A stretch of 64,000 bases of DNA, from the NCBI GenBank assembly GCA_014529385.2, contig CM043964.1:106086087-106150086 (forward strand), given 5' to 3'. Source of the stretch: Adiantum capillus-veneris. Its lineage: Eukaryota > Streptophyta > Polypodiopsida > Polypodiales > Pteridaceae. A program made the position numbers and the translations under genes. The stretch's first letter is position 1. Every line of letters starts with the position of its first letter. The notes beneath the pieces are model-generated. The model worked only from the letters and a program-made list of their open reading frames with translations, had not been told where the DNA came from and searched no databases. Shown here piece by piece: positions 32,111 to 45,210 of the stretch.

Positions 32111-32189
32111 GTACGCGTCACAACACGACATCCACCCCCTCTAAACCTGCACATCCTCTGGTATGTGTCACATATGATTTTTTGTAGTT

Positions 32190-33131
32190 TCAATTTCCTT
32201 GTAGATCTTCCATGATTTCATCTTCATTGATAGCTTCCAACGCTTCATCTTCACTTTGATCTTCACCTGTGTTTTTCTCTTCCTCCTCCTCAACATCTTT
32301 TGGATCACTATCTTCTCTTCTTTTAAACACTTTGATCCTTTTTCCTGCAACAATAAGAACCTTTACTTCTATACCATTTAGTTCAGAGAAGCTGTAAGTA
32401 GCATTTTTATGCACATGCTTTACAACATACGATCCAAACCATCTTTTTGAGAACTTACGCCTGTGTGATGGTTATCAAGGCTACTATCATACACTAAAAC
32501 CCAGTCACCTTTGTCAATTGATTTTCTCCTGAGCCGATGTCGTGTATCAAACTAGTCCTTGTTTTTCAACCTGGAAAATTTTAGTCACTTTTTTGGAGCC
32601 TTAATGACTCCATGCCTTTTCTCTAGTTTCCTTATACGCAATGCAAGGAGATCTTCCCTGTCAAGTCCGTCTTGACAAGGTACTACATTCCATGTAGGAA
32701 TTGTATCTTCAATTGGCATCACTAGCTTTTGACAATACATCAATTCCGCAGGCATATAGCCAACTACTACTGAGCTATGTGTTGTACAATCAGCCCACAA
32801 AGCATAAGGCAACAATTTTGGCCACTCACCAACTCTTCCTTTTTAAGCCTTGGCCAAAGCTTTGATGATAGGAGGATGCCCTCTTTCACTCTTTCCATTG
32901 CCTTCAGGGTTGTAAGTTGTAGTAAGAGAAATCTTGATTCCTAATCTCAAAATCCCTTGCTTCCTCGGCATCCAGTTCACCTCTATCTGCAAGGATCTTT
33001 CCCACACAACCATAACAGAAAATCACCTCGTCAAGAAGGAATTTGCATACAACTTCCGTGGTTTTTGTTCTTAATGCTCGCCCTTCAATCTGGTTAGTTA
33101 GGTCCTCTCGTGCAAGAACTAAGTATATCAT
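32190..33131 (-). pseudogene. Integrase C-terminal fragment of a different Ty3/gypsy clade
   Basis: Element order: core fragment ALRTKTTEVVCKFLL and ILADRGELDA (second catalytic Asp in DRG); then LPYALWADCTTHSSV and GYMPAEL; then a C-terminal NATYSFSELNG / AGKRIKVFKRRED strand set. The wording differs clearly from G1 and G2 integrases. Several stops and frameshifts; no LTR or other domain nearby. Confidence 0.75.
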
Positions 33132-33240
33132 CTACCAGAGTCCTAAAGGAATTGTGATTAGATCCACAACTCATTTATAGTCCATGGCTAGTGGATATGT
33201 GTGGGACGCATGTCTAACCTCACGTCCTATCTTATTGCAG

Positions 33241-34123
33241 TATTAGCGAGAATCACGATTAAATTGTCAATCCATGGGATGAAGCTGACTCGACTAGTGC
33301 ATAGAGGCTACAAGGTTTTCAATCTCTCAAAAAACAACTGACGACTCGCATCTAACTCAAGCTACATTCAAGTGAGTGAAATCACCAAAAGCCAATCGCT
33401 CATCGGCAAACAAATCACATCCGTTACAGCATCAAATGAAATCCAAATGTAACAAAACTTCTAGGACATGTTTATAAGACCTAAGCACACATGCTTATGG
33501 TCTCAAACCCCACTTTAGGTCAAGTTTCAAAATCGCGGTTATTAACAGCAGTGGATTTTTGACCTAGTCATTTTCGACCCAGAATGCATCTAAATGCTTA
33601 GCAATGATGCCCCAATACCCCGCCTATTCTTAGTTTTTTATTTGAATGTGTAAATTCCTAGTTATAATGAAATTAGACCGCGGGTCGGCAACGCCAAAAG
33701 CTACGAAATACAGTGATGTGTTAACGTCAATGCGTAGAGCTCTTACCTACGGTTGCAATGCAACAAACGCGATTGCAATGTGACAATCGGGGAAGGAGTA
33801 GGAAGAAGGAGAAGGAGAAGGAGAGGAGTGAGTGCCGTTAGGTCACACTATGTATTTCATTATCCAAAACTTAATAATAACTTACAAAAATTGTCTTTTA
33901 TACCTTAGCCAAGTTTTTTGGTGGTCAAAACTAATAATCTGGGAGTTCTACCAAAGATGGATAATGACAGGTTGATACAATCTGGAAGCTTGTAATCCTG
34001 GCTCTTTAATTACAGAGTTTATCCGAGAAAAAAGGAGTTACAATATTCCCAATTTATCAAAATAATAAGTGTTTTACAATGAGAGCTCCGAAAAATGGTA
34101 TCCGTGTTAGCTTGCTGCTAACA
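33241..34123 (-). repeat. G2 left (3') LTR
   Basis: Runs from TATTAGCGAG (altered TG) to TGCTAACA, next to a purine tract. It holds a half palindrome AATCGCGGTTATTAAC (33531-33546) followed by AGCAGTG, matching the full copy at 44002, and a plus-strand TTTTATACCTTAG (TATA on the element strand) near 33896-33908. The left boundary rests on similarity to the start of the right LTR and is tentative. Confidence 0.6.
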
Positions 34124-34158
34124 TTTCCCCCTCCTCGCCTGTGTCGTCCCTTGACACA
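34124..34158 (-). other. G2 3' polypurine tract and hairpin
   Basis: Element strand GAGGAGGGGGAAA abuts the LTR. Beside it, TGTGTC and GACACA can pair around a short loop, as at the G1 3' PPT. Confidence 0.7.
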
Positions 34159-35064
34159 GCTTTATGGGCTGAAGTAGTCTTCGGGCTGGTGGTTGGCAAG
34201 GTGGTCTTTAAGTGCATTTAGTGCCTTTTGGTATCTGATTTTCCTTTCTTTATCTGGCACTTGCAAAAATTGCATAGTTACTCTGTTCTTCAGCTCCACG
34301 GCTGAGTAGCCTACAAACCTTGATGTGAGGTTGCTAATCACTGGCGCAAATATCTTCATTCACCAAGTGAAGAATCCCGTGTAGAATGCTTCCTCGAACG
34401 CCAGCATATTGTGTGAAGGTAGATTCATGCATTTGGCATAGAATCCATAGAGGACTTCTTCGAAAGGTTGGCCACTGAGATCATAGCACAAACCTTTATT
34501 ACCCTCGAGGAATGACATCCAAGGGGCGCCTGCTTGCTCTGGCTCATTGAACACTTCGATGTATGTGAGCAGCATTCGGAATATTTTATATAGCATAGCA
34601 CATGACAAATCAGGTAGTTTTTTAAAGAATGATATGGCGCCCTTTAGGGTTTTCACCATGTATTCTTTAGTCGTCTCGCTGGTCCCTTTTCTAGAGCAGG
34701 CAATCTAGGGTAATTTAGCCAAGTTGGCCGCTTCTTGAGTAGTGCCTCATGTGCTATCCACGTCCTTACTCTTAGTACAGGACAAAAAGTCGGATCTTTT
34801 TGCAAGGCCGCAGGTTCTCTCGTGAACAGAATCAAGTCTCTTGTATTTTTGTTCAGCCAGCTCAACCTCCACTTCAGGTGGTCTTTATCTGCGCCCTCGA
34901 CTTGCATGTCTACGTAAAGCCTTTCTTTTACCTATAGTAACTCAACTTTTATCAGAGGGTAGGGCAGGTACTTTTGGTGCAATTGCGCATTGATTTGATT
35001 GGGAGTGATTTATGTAACGTTGACGGAGTGAAGAACTCTCAACTCCCAATCCATCGTTGCCTTC

Positions 35065-35266
35065 TGTTGGGATTGAAGCCAACTAGCCAGACATCCCACT
35101 TACTACTAACCCATCTACTAACATAACCATTATACACTTATTCTTTAATACAATAGAATAAGGAGCTGCAACAGGATAACATTGTTGTGTGCTCCACCCA
35201 AAGCAAGTCTCTCTCTCTCTCTGCTCTCGCACTTGCAATCGCACACACTTCCCGTGGCACCTTCCA
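35065..35266 (+). repeat. C3 5' LTR
   Basis: 202 bp, TGTTGGGATT...CACCTTCCA, with a (TC)n run near 35208-35222. Confidence 0.92.
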
Positions 35267-35279
35267 CTGGTATCAGAGC

Positions 35280-36399
35280 AAGGTTTGTGCTTGCCGTTTT
35301 TGCGTCTGCACGCGCATGCACTTTTAAAAGTGCAAACAGGTTTTCGATTTTGGCATCGGTAAATTCAGCTTTCTGAGAGCATTTCTAGTAGGTGTCCTGG
35401 GGTTTTACCCCCCTTTCGAAGTTGTTCGTGCAGTCGAAAGCTTCATCCGAGCTACGCTTCAGGGTTGTATTTTTCAACTCCACTTTTTGCTACAACTACA
35501 GCTACAGGTACATGACACATGTGCAAGTTGTTCAGAGACTATTTTGAGATTGCATATAGCCATTTTATGGCTAGTATGTGCTATTGAGATGGTGTTTATG
35601 GGCTGATTAGGAGCACTTTTCAGCATCGACATTGTCTCGGGTTTTTCAAGCATCCATCTCCTCACAGGTTCTTGCATACATACAAGACATCCAGGTTTCT
35701 TACACGTTGCAGTGTTTAGCATCAACACAGATTTTAGTGGGAGTATTTGATGTGGATATGCATTGTTTTGGCACTTTTGATAGTGCTTGAGCTCTTTTGA
35801 GAGCGGTTTTACTCCCCGTAGGGATTTGTCTACTGCTTGCATATTTCGTTTGGCGCCTATTTGAGCACGTATACTGCACCTTGCAGTACTGTTGTCAGTG
35901 GATGTGTGTTGAGTTGTGGAAACTGCCATATGTACCTTTTGTGGACTCAATTTGGCTTGTTTCTGGCAGTCCCAACCGTTTTTGAGACTCGGTTTGGAGG
36001 CCCTTTCTGAGACTGGGCTAGTTTCTTGTCTGCATAACCTTTTATGAGGGTCAATAGCATGAGGTTTTCTTGAGTTGAGGGATTCTCAAATGTTGAGATC
36101 CTTTCGGTGATACAGGTTGCTGGAGTACCTCTTTTTTGTGGCCTCACCATAGGACATGTATAGAGAGGGCTAGGTGTATTTGACGCCGTGTTGGCAGTCT
36201 TGGGTCATCTTTTGACTTTTTATGCACAGTTAGTGGTTGATGCGCATGTCTTATGCCATAAGAGCATTACTTTTTATGCGTTACTGATCTCTTGTGGCAG
36301 TTTTGGATTGAGATTCTGTTAGTTTTTCTAGGGAAACTCTGCCGAATTTTTTTTCAGAATTACCAGTGTTTATTGCCATATTATCTTTAGCTTGCAGCC
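35280..36399 (+). other. C3 leader, non-coding
   Basis: About 1.1 kb between the primer site and the gag ATG with no supported ORF; T-rich leader text. Confidence 0.6.
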
Positions 36400-39300
36400 A
36401 TGTCATCTAGTGGTAAAAAGGATATTTACAATATCCAGAAATTTGATGGGATGAATTTTGCTATCTGGAAAGAGAAGATTCAAGATGTTCTTATACAAAA
36501 AGGCGAGCTGGATCCTATCATGGAGCACCCAGAGGGCGAGTATACAGATGTTGAGTGGGAGAAACTTGATTCTAAGGCCAAATCTACCCTCCGTTTGCAT
36601 TTGTCCGAATCTCTGTACTTTACTATAGTTGGAGAAATGACTACTAGAGATGTATGGGATAAGTTGTGTCCCAGTTATGAGAACAAAAGTGCCACTAATA
36701 AGGTTTTCTTGATGAAGAAGTTGTTTGACCTTCGTATCAAGGAAGAGGGCACTATTTCTACTCACATTAATGAGTTCAATATCATTTTCACTCAGTTGAC
36801 CACTTAGGGTTTGGTCTTCAATGAGGAAATCAAATGTATCTTCTTGCTATGTAGTTTACCCTCGTCTTGGGATACGTTCTCTACTGCGATTAGCAACTCA
36901 GCACCTGGTACCGGTCTAGTGTACAATGACATCCTTGGGAGTTTGTTTACCGAGGAGATTCACAGGAAATCTCTCGAAGGAAAGAAGGATGGTGATGCGT
37001 ATGTTGCTAGTGATAGACAGAGGGGTCGCACTCGAAGTCATGCCAAAAGCAAGGAACGTGGGAGCTCACGCAATAAGTCTCACGGTTCTACGCGTAGTGT
37101 CAAGTGCTATCACTACCATAAAAAACGGCATGTGAAGAAGGATTGCAAGAAATGGCAACAAAGCAAGAAGGATAAACAATCCGGTGAAACTTCTAAGTCT
37201 GATGATTCAAACAAGGGCAAAGCAAAGTTAGAGGAGATCAATGTGCCAGTCTTCAAATGCTCCTATTGTAGAGACTCTTCCAACGGTTGTTATGCCACTT
37301 ACCTCTGACGTATTGGTCTTCACAGTAGATCTACCTGTCGAGGCTCTTGCTATAGAAGATGCACAGTATGCACAGAATTGGATAGTAGATTCTGGTGAGA
37401 GTTTCCACGTGACACCACATAGAGAGTGGTTCTCTACTTATTCTCACTCTTGTGGAAAAGTGAGACTTGGTGATGCTTATGAACTAGACATTGAGGGTGT
37501 CGGAAACGTCAAATTGCATCTAAGGAATGGCACGCACTTTACTTTATGTAATGTCAGACATGTGCCCAAGTTGACTAAAAGCTTGATTTTTGTGGTCAGC
37601 TTGATGATTTGGGCTACAACACCACATTTGGCAATGGTTCGAGGATAGTACGCAAAGGTAATCTTGTTGTACTCAGAGGTCAGAAGCATGGTACCCTGTA
37701 TTCTATGCATGTGTCAGATGTTGGTCATGATTACATATCTATAGCCGAGCTGTCGTCTAGCTGAGTTGTCGCATTGCCGGCTAGGTCATATTAGCCAAAA
37801 AGGAATGAGTACTCTGACTTGTTTTGGCTACTTACCTGTCTTGTCTTATGTTGACTTTCCTGTTTGTGAGCATTGTATCTATGGCAAACAGACTAGGTCC
37901 GTGCACTTAGCATTGGGTCAAAAGCGAGTTGAACCTCTAGATTTAGTGCATAGTGGTGTTGTGGTCCTATGTCAACCAAATCTCTAGGGGGGGCCACCTA
38001 TTTTGTGAAATTCATAGATGACTTTACTCGAAAGATGTGGGCATATCCTTTGAAACATAAGGATCAAGTTCTCCCTGTGTTCCAGAAACTTTTAGCACTC
38101 GTTGAGAATCAGTCTGGCAAGAAACTCAAGAAGTTGTGAACTGACAACGGTGGAGAGTATGTCTCCGAGGAGTTTGACAATTTTTGTGCTAAAATGGGGA
38201 TTAAAAAGCAGTTTACTACACCATACTGACCAACTCAAAATGGAGTTGTTGGGCGCATGAATTGTACGATTCAAGAAAGATTCACAGCCATGCTTTCTAG
38301 AGCAAATCTCACACAAGGCTTTTGGGCAGAAGCCGTCTTGACTACTGCAGTGCACATTATAAAGCGTACGCCTAGTACGCCATTGAATTATGAAATTCCA
38401 GAAATTTATGGTCTAAAGGTAAGCCCCACTATGACCAACTACATGTTTTTGGTTGTGAAGCTTATGCTCACGTGCCTAAACAACTTCGACAGAAGTTAGA
38501 GCCAAAGTCACACAAATGTATTTTCATTGGATATGGTGCAAATGGAGAGATAGGATATTGTCTCTGGCACCCGGAATCTCTTCGATTCATTCGTAGTTCA
38601 GATGTGATCTTTAATGAGTCGAAGATGCATAAACAACCTATCAAGGAAATAGAGATTTAGAGAGTACTTTTGAGGATGTTGCCTCAGAGATAGTGAAATC
38701 AACTCAGCAGGCCAGTGATGTACCTTCCACTAGCAATGCTCTAGAGGGAGCGGATAGCAATGGTCAAGGAGTGAGACGGTCAACTAGAGACTCTCATCAA
38801 CCTGCGCGTTTTGAGCAAGGTCTTGATTACATCATGTTGACCGATTGCGGTGAGCCAAGCTACTACCAAGAAGCCATGATGACGGATGATGTGGTGAAGT
38901 GGGAGCAGCCTATGCAATCTGAGTATAACTCAATTCTAGCTAATGACACTTGGAACTTGGTACAATTGACAAATGATGCGAAAGCTTTACCTTGCAAATG
39001 GGTTTACAAGAAGAAATTTACCTCAGGTGATCAAAATCCAAAGTACAATGCTAGACTTGTAGCCAAAGGGTTCAAACAGCAAAAGGGAGTCAATTTTGAT
39101 GAAATCTTCTCGCCTGTGGTCAAGATGACAACGCTTAGAACCGTACTTGGTCTTGTAGCGATTGAGTACATGATACTTGTCCAAATGGATGTGGAGACAA
39201 CATTTCTTCAAGGGGATCTCGATGAGGATGTTTACATGCAGCAGCGTGAAGGGTTTGTTCAGGAGAATGCATCTCGTGAGGAGCTAGTATGTAAGCTCAA

Positions 39301-40390
39301 AAAGGCACTTTATGGCTCAAAGCAGGGTTCAAGGCAGTGGTATCATAAATTTGATGCATGTATGAGGTCTCAAGGATATAAAAGGAGCGAAGAGGATTAG
39401 TACTTGTACACAAGAAAGCTAGATGATGGCTCGATGATCATTCTAGTTTTGTATGTTGATGACATGCTTATAGCTGGGAAATCCATTGTGGAAATTGCCA
39501 ACTTGAAGAAAACACTTAGCAATAATTTTGCAATGAAAGATTTGGGGGATGCTACACACTTTCTTGGCATGCGAATCAGAAGAGATCGCAAACATCGTAT
39601 TCTTGAGTTATCTCAGGAAACATACATTGAGAAAGTTTTGCAAAATTTCAATATGCAAGGGGGGAAAGCATTGAGTACCCCAATGCAGGCATTCTTGAAA
39701 CTCTACAATGAAGATGCACCCAAATCTAATGCTGAGCGATTTGAAATGGTTAAGGTACAGTGGGTAGTCTCATGTATGCTATGGTGGCCACAAGACGAGA
39801 CATTGCTTTTGCAGTGGGAGTGGTGAGCCGATATATGGCAAATCCTGGCAGCAAGCATTGGGAAGCAGTGAAGCACATTCTAAGGTACCTCAAAGGTATG
39901 GTCGGCAGGTGTTTACGCTTCGGGAATAGTGATGCATCCATCGTGGGTTATGCGGATGCAGACTATGTTGTTTCGACAATAGGAGATCAACATCTAGCTA
40001 TGTCTTCATATTTGTTGGTGCAGCAGTATCTTGGAGATCATGTCTTCAAGATTGTATGCCGTCTTCCACTACGGAAGCAGAGTATGTTGCATTGTCGGAT
40101 GCAAGTAAAGAGGCTGTATGGTTATCTCGCTTGGTCAGAAATCTTGGCATTGATGAGACTCCAGTGATATATTGTGATAGTCAGAGTGCTCTTGCATTGG
40201 CAAGAAATCCATGTTTCACTCCAAATTGAAACACATTGAAGTCAGTTATCATCTCGTGAGAGATCTCTTGGCCAAAAAGTTCATTGATCTGGTCAAGGTA
40301 CACACTAAATACAACCCAGCAGATGCTTTGACAAAAGGCTTAGCTTTGGAGCGGTTTACACATTGCAATGAGTTGATGGGTATAGGTTGA
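36400..40390 (+). pseudogene. C3 gag-pol, broken
   Basis: Gag starts MSSSGKKDIYNIQKFDG (36400). A knuckle CYHYHKKRHVKKDC has lost its second Cys (Tyr instead). Integrase motifs CEHCIYGKQ and DNGGEY; RT WVYKKKF, NARLVAKGFKQQKG, YVDDMLIAG; RNase H TPMQ and DADY; end ELMGIG. Of the Tnt1-like copia type. Stops or frameshifts occur at about 36805, 37308, 37648, 38140, 38230, 38499, 38660, 39400, 39826 and 40167, so it cannot code a protein. Confidence 0.9.
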
Positions 40391-40459
40391 AGCCGCTAGA
40401 TTGCTTCACGGTTGTACATACCAAGTCACTTGGGCTGCTTTGGCCTTCAAGTGGGAGTT

Positions 40460-40656
40460 TGTTGGGATTCAGGCCAACTAGACGGACATCCCACTTACTA
40501 CTAACCCATCTATTAACATATTATACACTTATTCTTTAATACAACAGAATAAGGAGCTGCAATAGAATAACATTGTTGTGCGCTCCACCCAAAGCAGGTC
40601 TCTCTCTCTCTCTGCTCTCGCACTTGCACTCGCACACGCCTCTCGCGGCACCTTCA
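40460..40656 (+). repeat. C3 3' LTR
   Basis: 197 bp; a 4-nt and a 2-nt gap and about 15 substitutions relative to the 5' LTR. Confidence 0.9.
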
Positions 40657-43431
40657 CCTTCCACTTCTCATCTACCTCTTGTGTAATCTTTTCTTTAAGT
40701 CCATCTTCTTCAGCCTTTGAGAGCTGGACCATGGGCATTGTGTCTTCTTTTGTAATGGTTACATGAAAATCTTCCTCACCACTTAGCTCTACTGTGGATT
40801 GTGTCTCCAGTTCAGCAAATGATACTGAGGGTATTTCTATTTGAGGATGCTCCGAAGTGCCTTCCTCTTCTTGTGTTTCTGGATTTCCCTCTCTCAGTAG
40901 CTGATTGACTCTTTTGAGTTCAGCAATTTCCTTCAACAGTTCATCTTCTCTTTGGACCCGCATCAAGACCAGGTCTCTGCGCTGAGATTGCTCTAACTTT
41001 AGCTCCAGCTCGAGGTCCTTGTTATTTTTCTCCAATGCTTTGTAGACCTCATATGTTCCTTTGATCAAGGCTATGGCTAGATTCTCTCGTATTTGGCGCA
41101 AGAAAATTGCATGATCATTTATTCTTTGTTCTGAGTATTGTAGAGAAGCGTTCGCGACATCCAACTGCACTTGAATCTTCTGAGCTGACAGGGTTGTCGT
41201 TAGAAGTTTGTTTGTAACTTCTGTCAGCTATTCATCTTTTGCTTTGCAAGAATCTGACAACTTTGTAAGCAACTCACCCAGCTCTTCCATTTCTTTTTGT
41301 TGCTTATCTCTAGCGAGCTGATGTTGTTCAGCTTCTGCTCTCAGTTCCTGCACTTGCCTCTGAAGATCGGTGATGACATTAAGTTTGTTGTCTAACTCCC
41401 CTTGGAGTGCATCAATCACCATCTCTAACTCTTTGGCCCTTGTGCTACGGCCAAGTGCTGCTGAGCGAAGTCTTTCAGTCATATCCTGCATTTGCTTAGC
41501 ATATTTGTTAACCTGCAGAATGACTTCATCATTTGATTGCCAGTCTTCCTTTAGAGCTAGTTGCCTACATGTTTCTGCAGTCTCTTGTGTAACCTTTGGT
41601 TGCGTTACGGGGCTGGTTGTTCTTGTGCCTGGGGTTGTGGTTGTGGGCTTCTTCTCCTTTGTCATCCTGAGGCTTCGTGGATGCCTTGGCCTTTTCTTAT
41701 TGTGTTGAGGTAGAAGGTGTTGACTCGGACTTTGTTGTGTCCTCTTGTGCAATACTTGTTTCCCTCTCTGGCTCGGGTCCTTTCTCTTTCTATGGCAGAT
41801 TCTTCTGCTTTTTTTTATTCAGATTCTATCTCTTTGGTGCGCTCAGCTTCTATGGCTTTCGTTGCTGGTGATGGTGGTGGGCTTGGAATAGGGTTATCCT
41901 TTTGTTTCGTAGGCGGTGAAGTGGGTCGGGGAGGCTTGTGACCTTGGTCGTGCTGTGCCTCTTCCCTTGCCGTTTCCTCGGCTTGTTGTCTCTGGTCCTC
42001 CACCTCTTTTGCTTTCCTTGCCTCTTCTTGGGCTTCTTTGAGCTTCAGGGCTTATGCTTCTTGATCCATTTTTTCCAAGGATTATGTTGGATCTTCAAAT
42101 TGCTTCCTAGTATGATGCTTTGTTCTAAGCCCTTTAAGCTCAGTAGGCACCCATTTTTCTTAGTCCTTTCCTTGTGCTTATCGGCTGCATTGGTATGCGT
42201 GTTTCTCTCTTTCAAACCGGGCTTGCTTTTGCACGGGCTCTTCTTGCTGTGCTGACATGCCTTTTTCTTCATTTCCTCTCTTTGTGCTCTCTTTTCTTCA
42301 TTATCTGAGCTTTCACTACTACTGTGCCTTTCCGCGAGTTTTCAGTCGGACTCTTCATCAGATTTATAGGATCTCTTGGCCAATCTTGTAGCTCGAGGAG
42401 ATGGTTGAGCTGCCAATATCCAAGTGTTTTGGTCTGGCGTAGGTGGTAGGTTTTCGGCCATGCCGATGGCATGGTATGCAATCCTGGTCAATACCTCTGA
42501 TGCACCCAAGTAAGTAATCTTTCCTTCTTTCTTTGTGCCTTTCAGACTGGTCAAGACATATTGTGCATGGTCCACCGGTTGCCTGGTTGTTGACTTGAGG
42601 TCTTGCATGAAAGTGGTGGCAACCGCATGATTTGGTGTGGTATACCTTGGTGGCCTTTTAGCCAGGAAGTGGTTGTGTTGGTGGTATAACTTGGCTGGCT
42701 CTTCCACCTGCTTGCAAATTAGGTCTGTAAAGGTGGTTGAGGTGGTTTCTTTGGTGAAAAAACCTACCGTTTTCCTATCCCTTGCCCTCATCGTCATTCT
42801 TTCTGTGGGCAGTCTGAGTGCTTCTGTCACTATTTCCTTGGTTATTACCACTTCAACTTTATTCCCTTGAGGGTCAGAAATCTGGGCAGTTCCATCTTCT
42901 TTGATTGTGGATAAAATAGCTCATAAGATTTTTGGAAATCCACACCGCACAGCTCCTGTTCATAGAAATCTTTGAGTCTTAGCTTGCGGTTGGCTTCTTT
43001 GGTCTCAGGATTCGCGACGACATCATACACTTCTTTCGGTAAGAGTTGCAACTCTACCTAATGTCCCTCCTCACTCTTGAATTTGCCGGTGAACACTGTG
43101 GTGTGATGCTCTTCTAGCTGTTCTTTTGAAAGATAGGCTGCCTTGGTGGCTTTGTCTGAATTTGGATCCAGTTGGTATGTGGGCAGCTCTTGCAACTTTT
43201 CTTTCTGGTTGAGCTTCTTCTTGGCCCTCTTTGCTGCTTGCATGGCTCCTGTTCAGTGAATAGAGTGTCAAAGTTAGCAGATTTATCAGATTTTTCTCTG
43301 AAATGTCCTTGAGTCTGAAATGCTAACAATTTTGGTCCAATTTGCTTCAAATCAATTATTGAACAAGCATAGATGCATAAAAACATGCAAGGAACAAAAT
43401 TTTAAAGTCCAAACAAACTTTTGCAACCAAA

Positions 43432-44023
43432 GTAAATAATCGTGATTATTTACATCTGAGTATTTTTTTCAACTTTTTGCAAACTTGGCATCACAGGCTT
43501 GAACTATATACCAAATACATACTCTGAGTGGAATATAGGCTCATTTGGATGCATAGGATAAAAATGGTACCAGATTTTGGCTTTAAGTCTCTGAAACAGT
43601 AGATATAATGGAAATTTGAGATTTTGAGCTCCAAATTGGTTCAAACTTGGCTAGTGGGCTTACACATCATGTAATTTGGATGTATGATGGCAAAATATCA
43701 CATTTCCCCCATTTGGCTAGAAAGTAAATAATCACGATTATTAACATTTCTACCAAAAACAACATGTTTTGGTACAAATTGGTTCTAAGCATTGTATAGA
43801 CCCTGTGTATGTGATATGAGGTGATTTGGATCAAGAAATGTGGTCCATAACCCAAAAATTGGCTTGCAAAGACTTCTTTGCGTTTTCTGGCAATTTTTCA
43901 AGTTATAGGTACTCATTTTGGCTCATACTTGATTTTTGGCATGTAATAGGTGTATCACATGATAGGTGATGATACAATTTCCAAGCAAAAATAGTACAAA
44001 AGTAAATAATCGTGATTATTTAC
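43432..44023. promoter_or_regulatory. Palindrome array upstream of the G2 aORF
   Basis: Three 22-bp sites, arms GTAAATAATC and GATTATTTAC around a 2-nt centre, at 43432-43453, 43724-43745 (one change) and 44002-44023, spaced 292 and 278 bp. The following text (CAACTTTTTGCAAACTTGGCATCAC and similar) also recurs, so these are diverged repeats of roughly 290 bp. The core ATCGTGAT resembles the G1 core ATCGCGAT. Confidence 0.75.
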
Positions 44024-45210
44024 AGCAGTCACAATTTTTTTGCAAAACTTACAAATTTTGGCATCACTTTGTGCTTTGTCGACTCTGAAATCACCGATTT
44101 CTGTGACTACACTGTCTGTTGAGTTGATCAATCAATTTTGAGGCTTTGGACTTGTCCGCAACATAGTCGTGAAGTAACTCATCCAATTCTGGCTCATTTG
44201 GAGGCAGTTTGGCCGCGTATGTCGAATTTGACGCTTTGTAGCCTTTGAGCCATTTTCTGCTTTTTGAGGGATTTGCTTGATTGATTTCACTAAACCATCA
44301 TATACATTGTATATGAACCTCGTAGGCAAGCTATTTGTGGAGTCAGATCGTAATTCTGGCATCTGCCAAAAACCTAGCTTTTCTACTTGGGACCCCCTCG
44401 ACCCTTGTCAAATGGTCAACTGATGATATAGAAAGATTCTATTATGTTAGGGAATGCTACAGTTCAAATCCCATCTGATTTGGTCGAGTTGACAAGCCGC
44501 TATGGTCAATTTTTGGTCGTAGGTCTTCGTGCACTGCTCGGTTTCTAGGTGGTTTTTTCTAGGGGTTTAGACTAGCTATCGGCCATACAAAATGGATCAT
44601 TGATGAGTAAAGAACTTACACCTCATGTCTCATGTGAGACAGCGCTGAAAACGGGCAACTATAGATTCCGGAAAAGACGTGCGAAAGAGGTCGAAAAGCT
44701 CTCTCTACAAAGGCCACAAGTGGAAATGAGGTGGTTTTAGGCTACCTTGGATATCTATACCCGAACTTCCCGAACCAATTTTCCCCAGATTCCTTCGTAA
44801 GTCCTACTAGGCCGTGAAATCTATGTTAGACTCAAAAATTTCCTTGATCGGATTCTTGTAGCTCATTCTGCAAGAATTTTGCAAAAGTAGGTCTGGCCGC
44901 TTAATTTAGACTTCCCGCTTCCATCTTCTGATTTCATTGAAAATTTTTGTGCTTTTCTGCCTTGTCTTTTTTATCACCGTCGTGTCTTTCGTTTTTCTAT
45001 CTGAGCTTCTTTGCTATTTATTATTAATTTTTGACCTGTTTATTGAAAAAATCAAAGAAAATAACAAAATGCTCTAAAAAAGTAAAGTAAAAATCCAATA
45101 ATTAAGAAAATCCATTGAAAAACATAGCTTTATTGTTTTTTGTTGGATTTTTCTATTTTTAAGTCTCATTATCAATAAAAATGATGAAAAATAACCAAAA
45201 AAGACTATTT
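44024..45210. other. G2 spacer, non-coding
   Basis: About 1.2 kb of AT-rich sequence without a supported gene. Frames such as 44132-44362 have no recognisable product. Confidence 0.6.

Larger units (their letters stand above)
35060..40661 (+). mobile_element. C3: degraded Ty1/copia element inside the G2 aORF
   Basis: LTRs 35065-35266 and 40460-40656, target duplication CCTTC (35060-35064, 40657-40661), tRNA-iMet PBS 35268-35279 exactly TGGTATCAGAGC, and purine tract 40449-40457. By eye the LTRs differ at about 15 sites plus small indels, so C3 is older than C1 and belongs to another copia family. Confidence 0.93.
34162..43243 (-). pseudogene. G2 accessory ORF (aORF), split by C3
   Basis: Homologue of the G1 aORF. 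The N-terminal domain (43243-42342) keeps ITKEIV, RYTTP, DHAQYV, EVLTRIAYHAIG and LPPTPDQ. Basic and acidic linkers follow (42481-41815), then coiled-coil segments (41752-40529). After the C3 insertion comes the C-terminal domain (34907-34162) with TFCP, TWLNY, MVKTLKG, MLYKIF, YDLSGQP and FYTGFF. Joined length is about 1,160 codons, close to G1. Several stops and frameshifts. ATG 43243 is preceded by a good 3' splice pattern (CTAAC ... CTGAACAG, GAGCC). Confidence 0.8.

Noticed and set aside
28739-33240. tRNA, rRNA or other RNA genes
   Set aside because: No cloverleaf, A/B box pair or rRNA-like stretch was recognised in this or any other interval; the tRNA-like strings are primer-binding sites.
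35182-35376. Small ORFs in the C3 LTR and leader
   Set aside because: They read through (TC)n and the primer-binding site; no gene is expected there.
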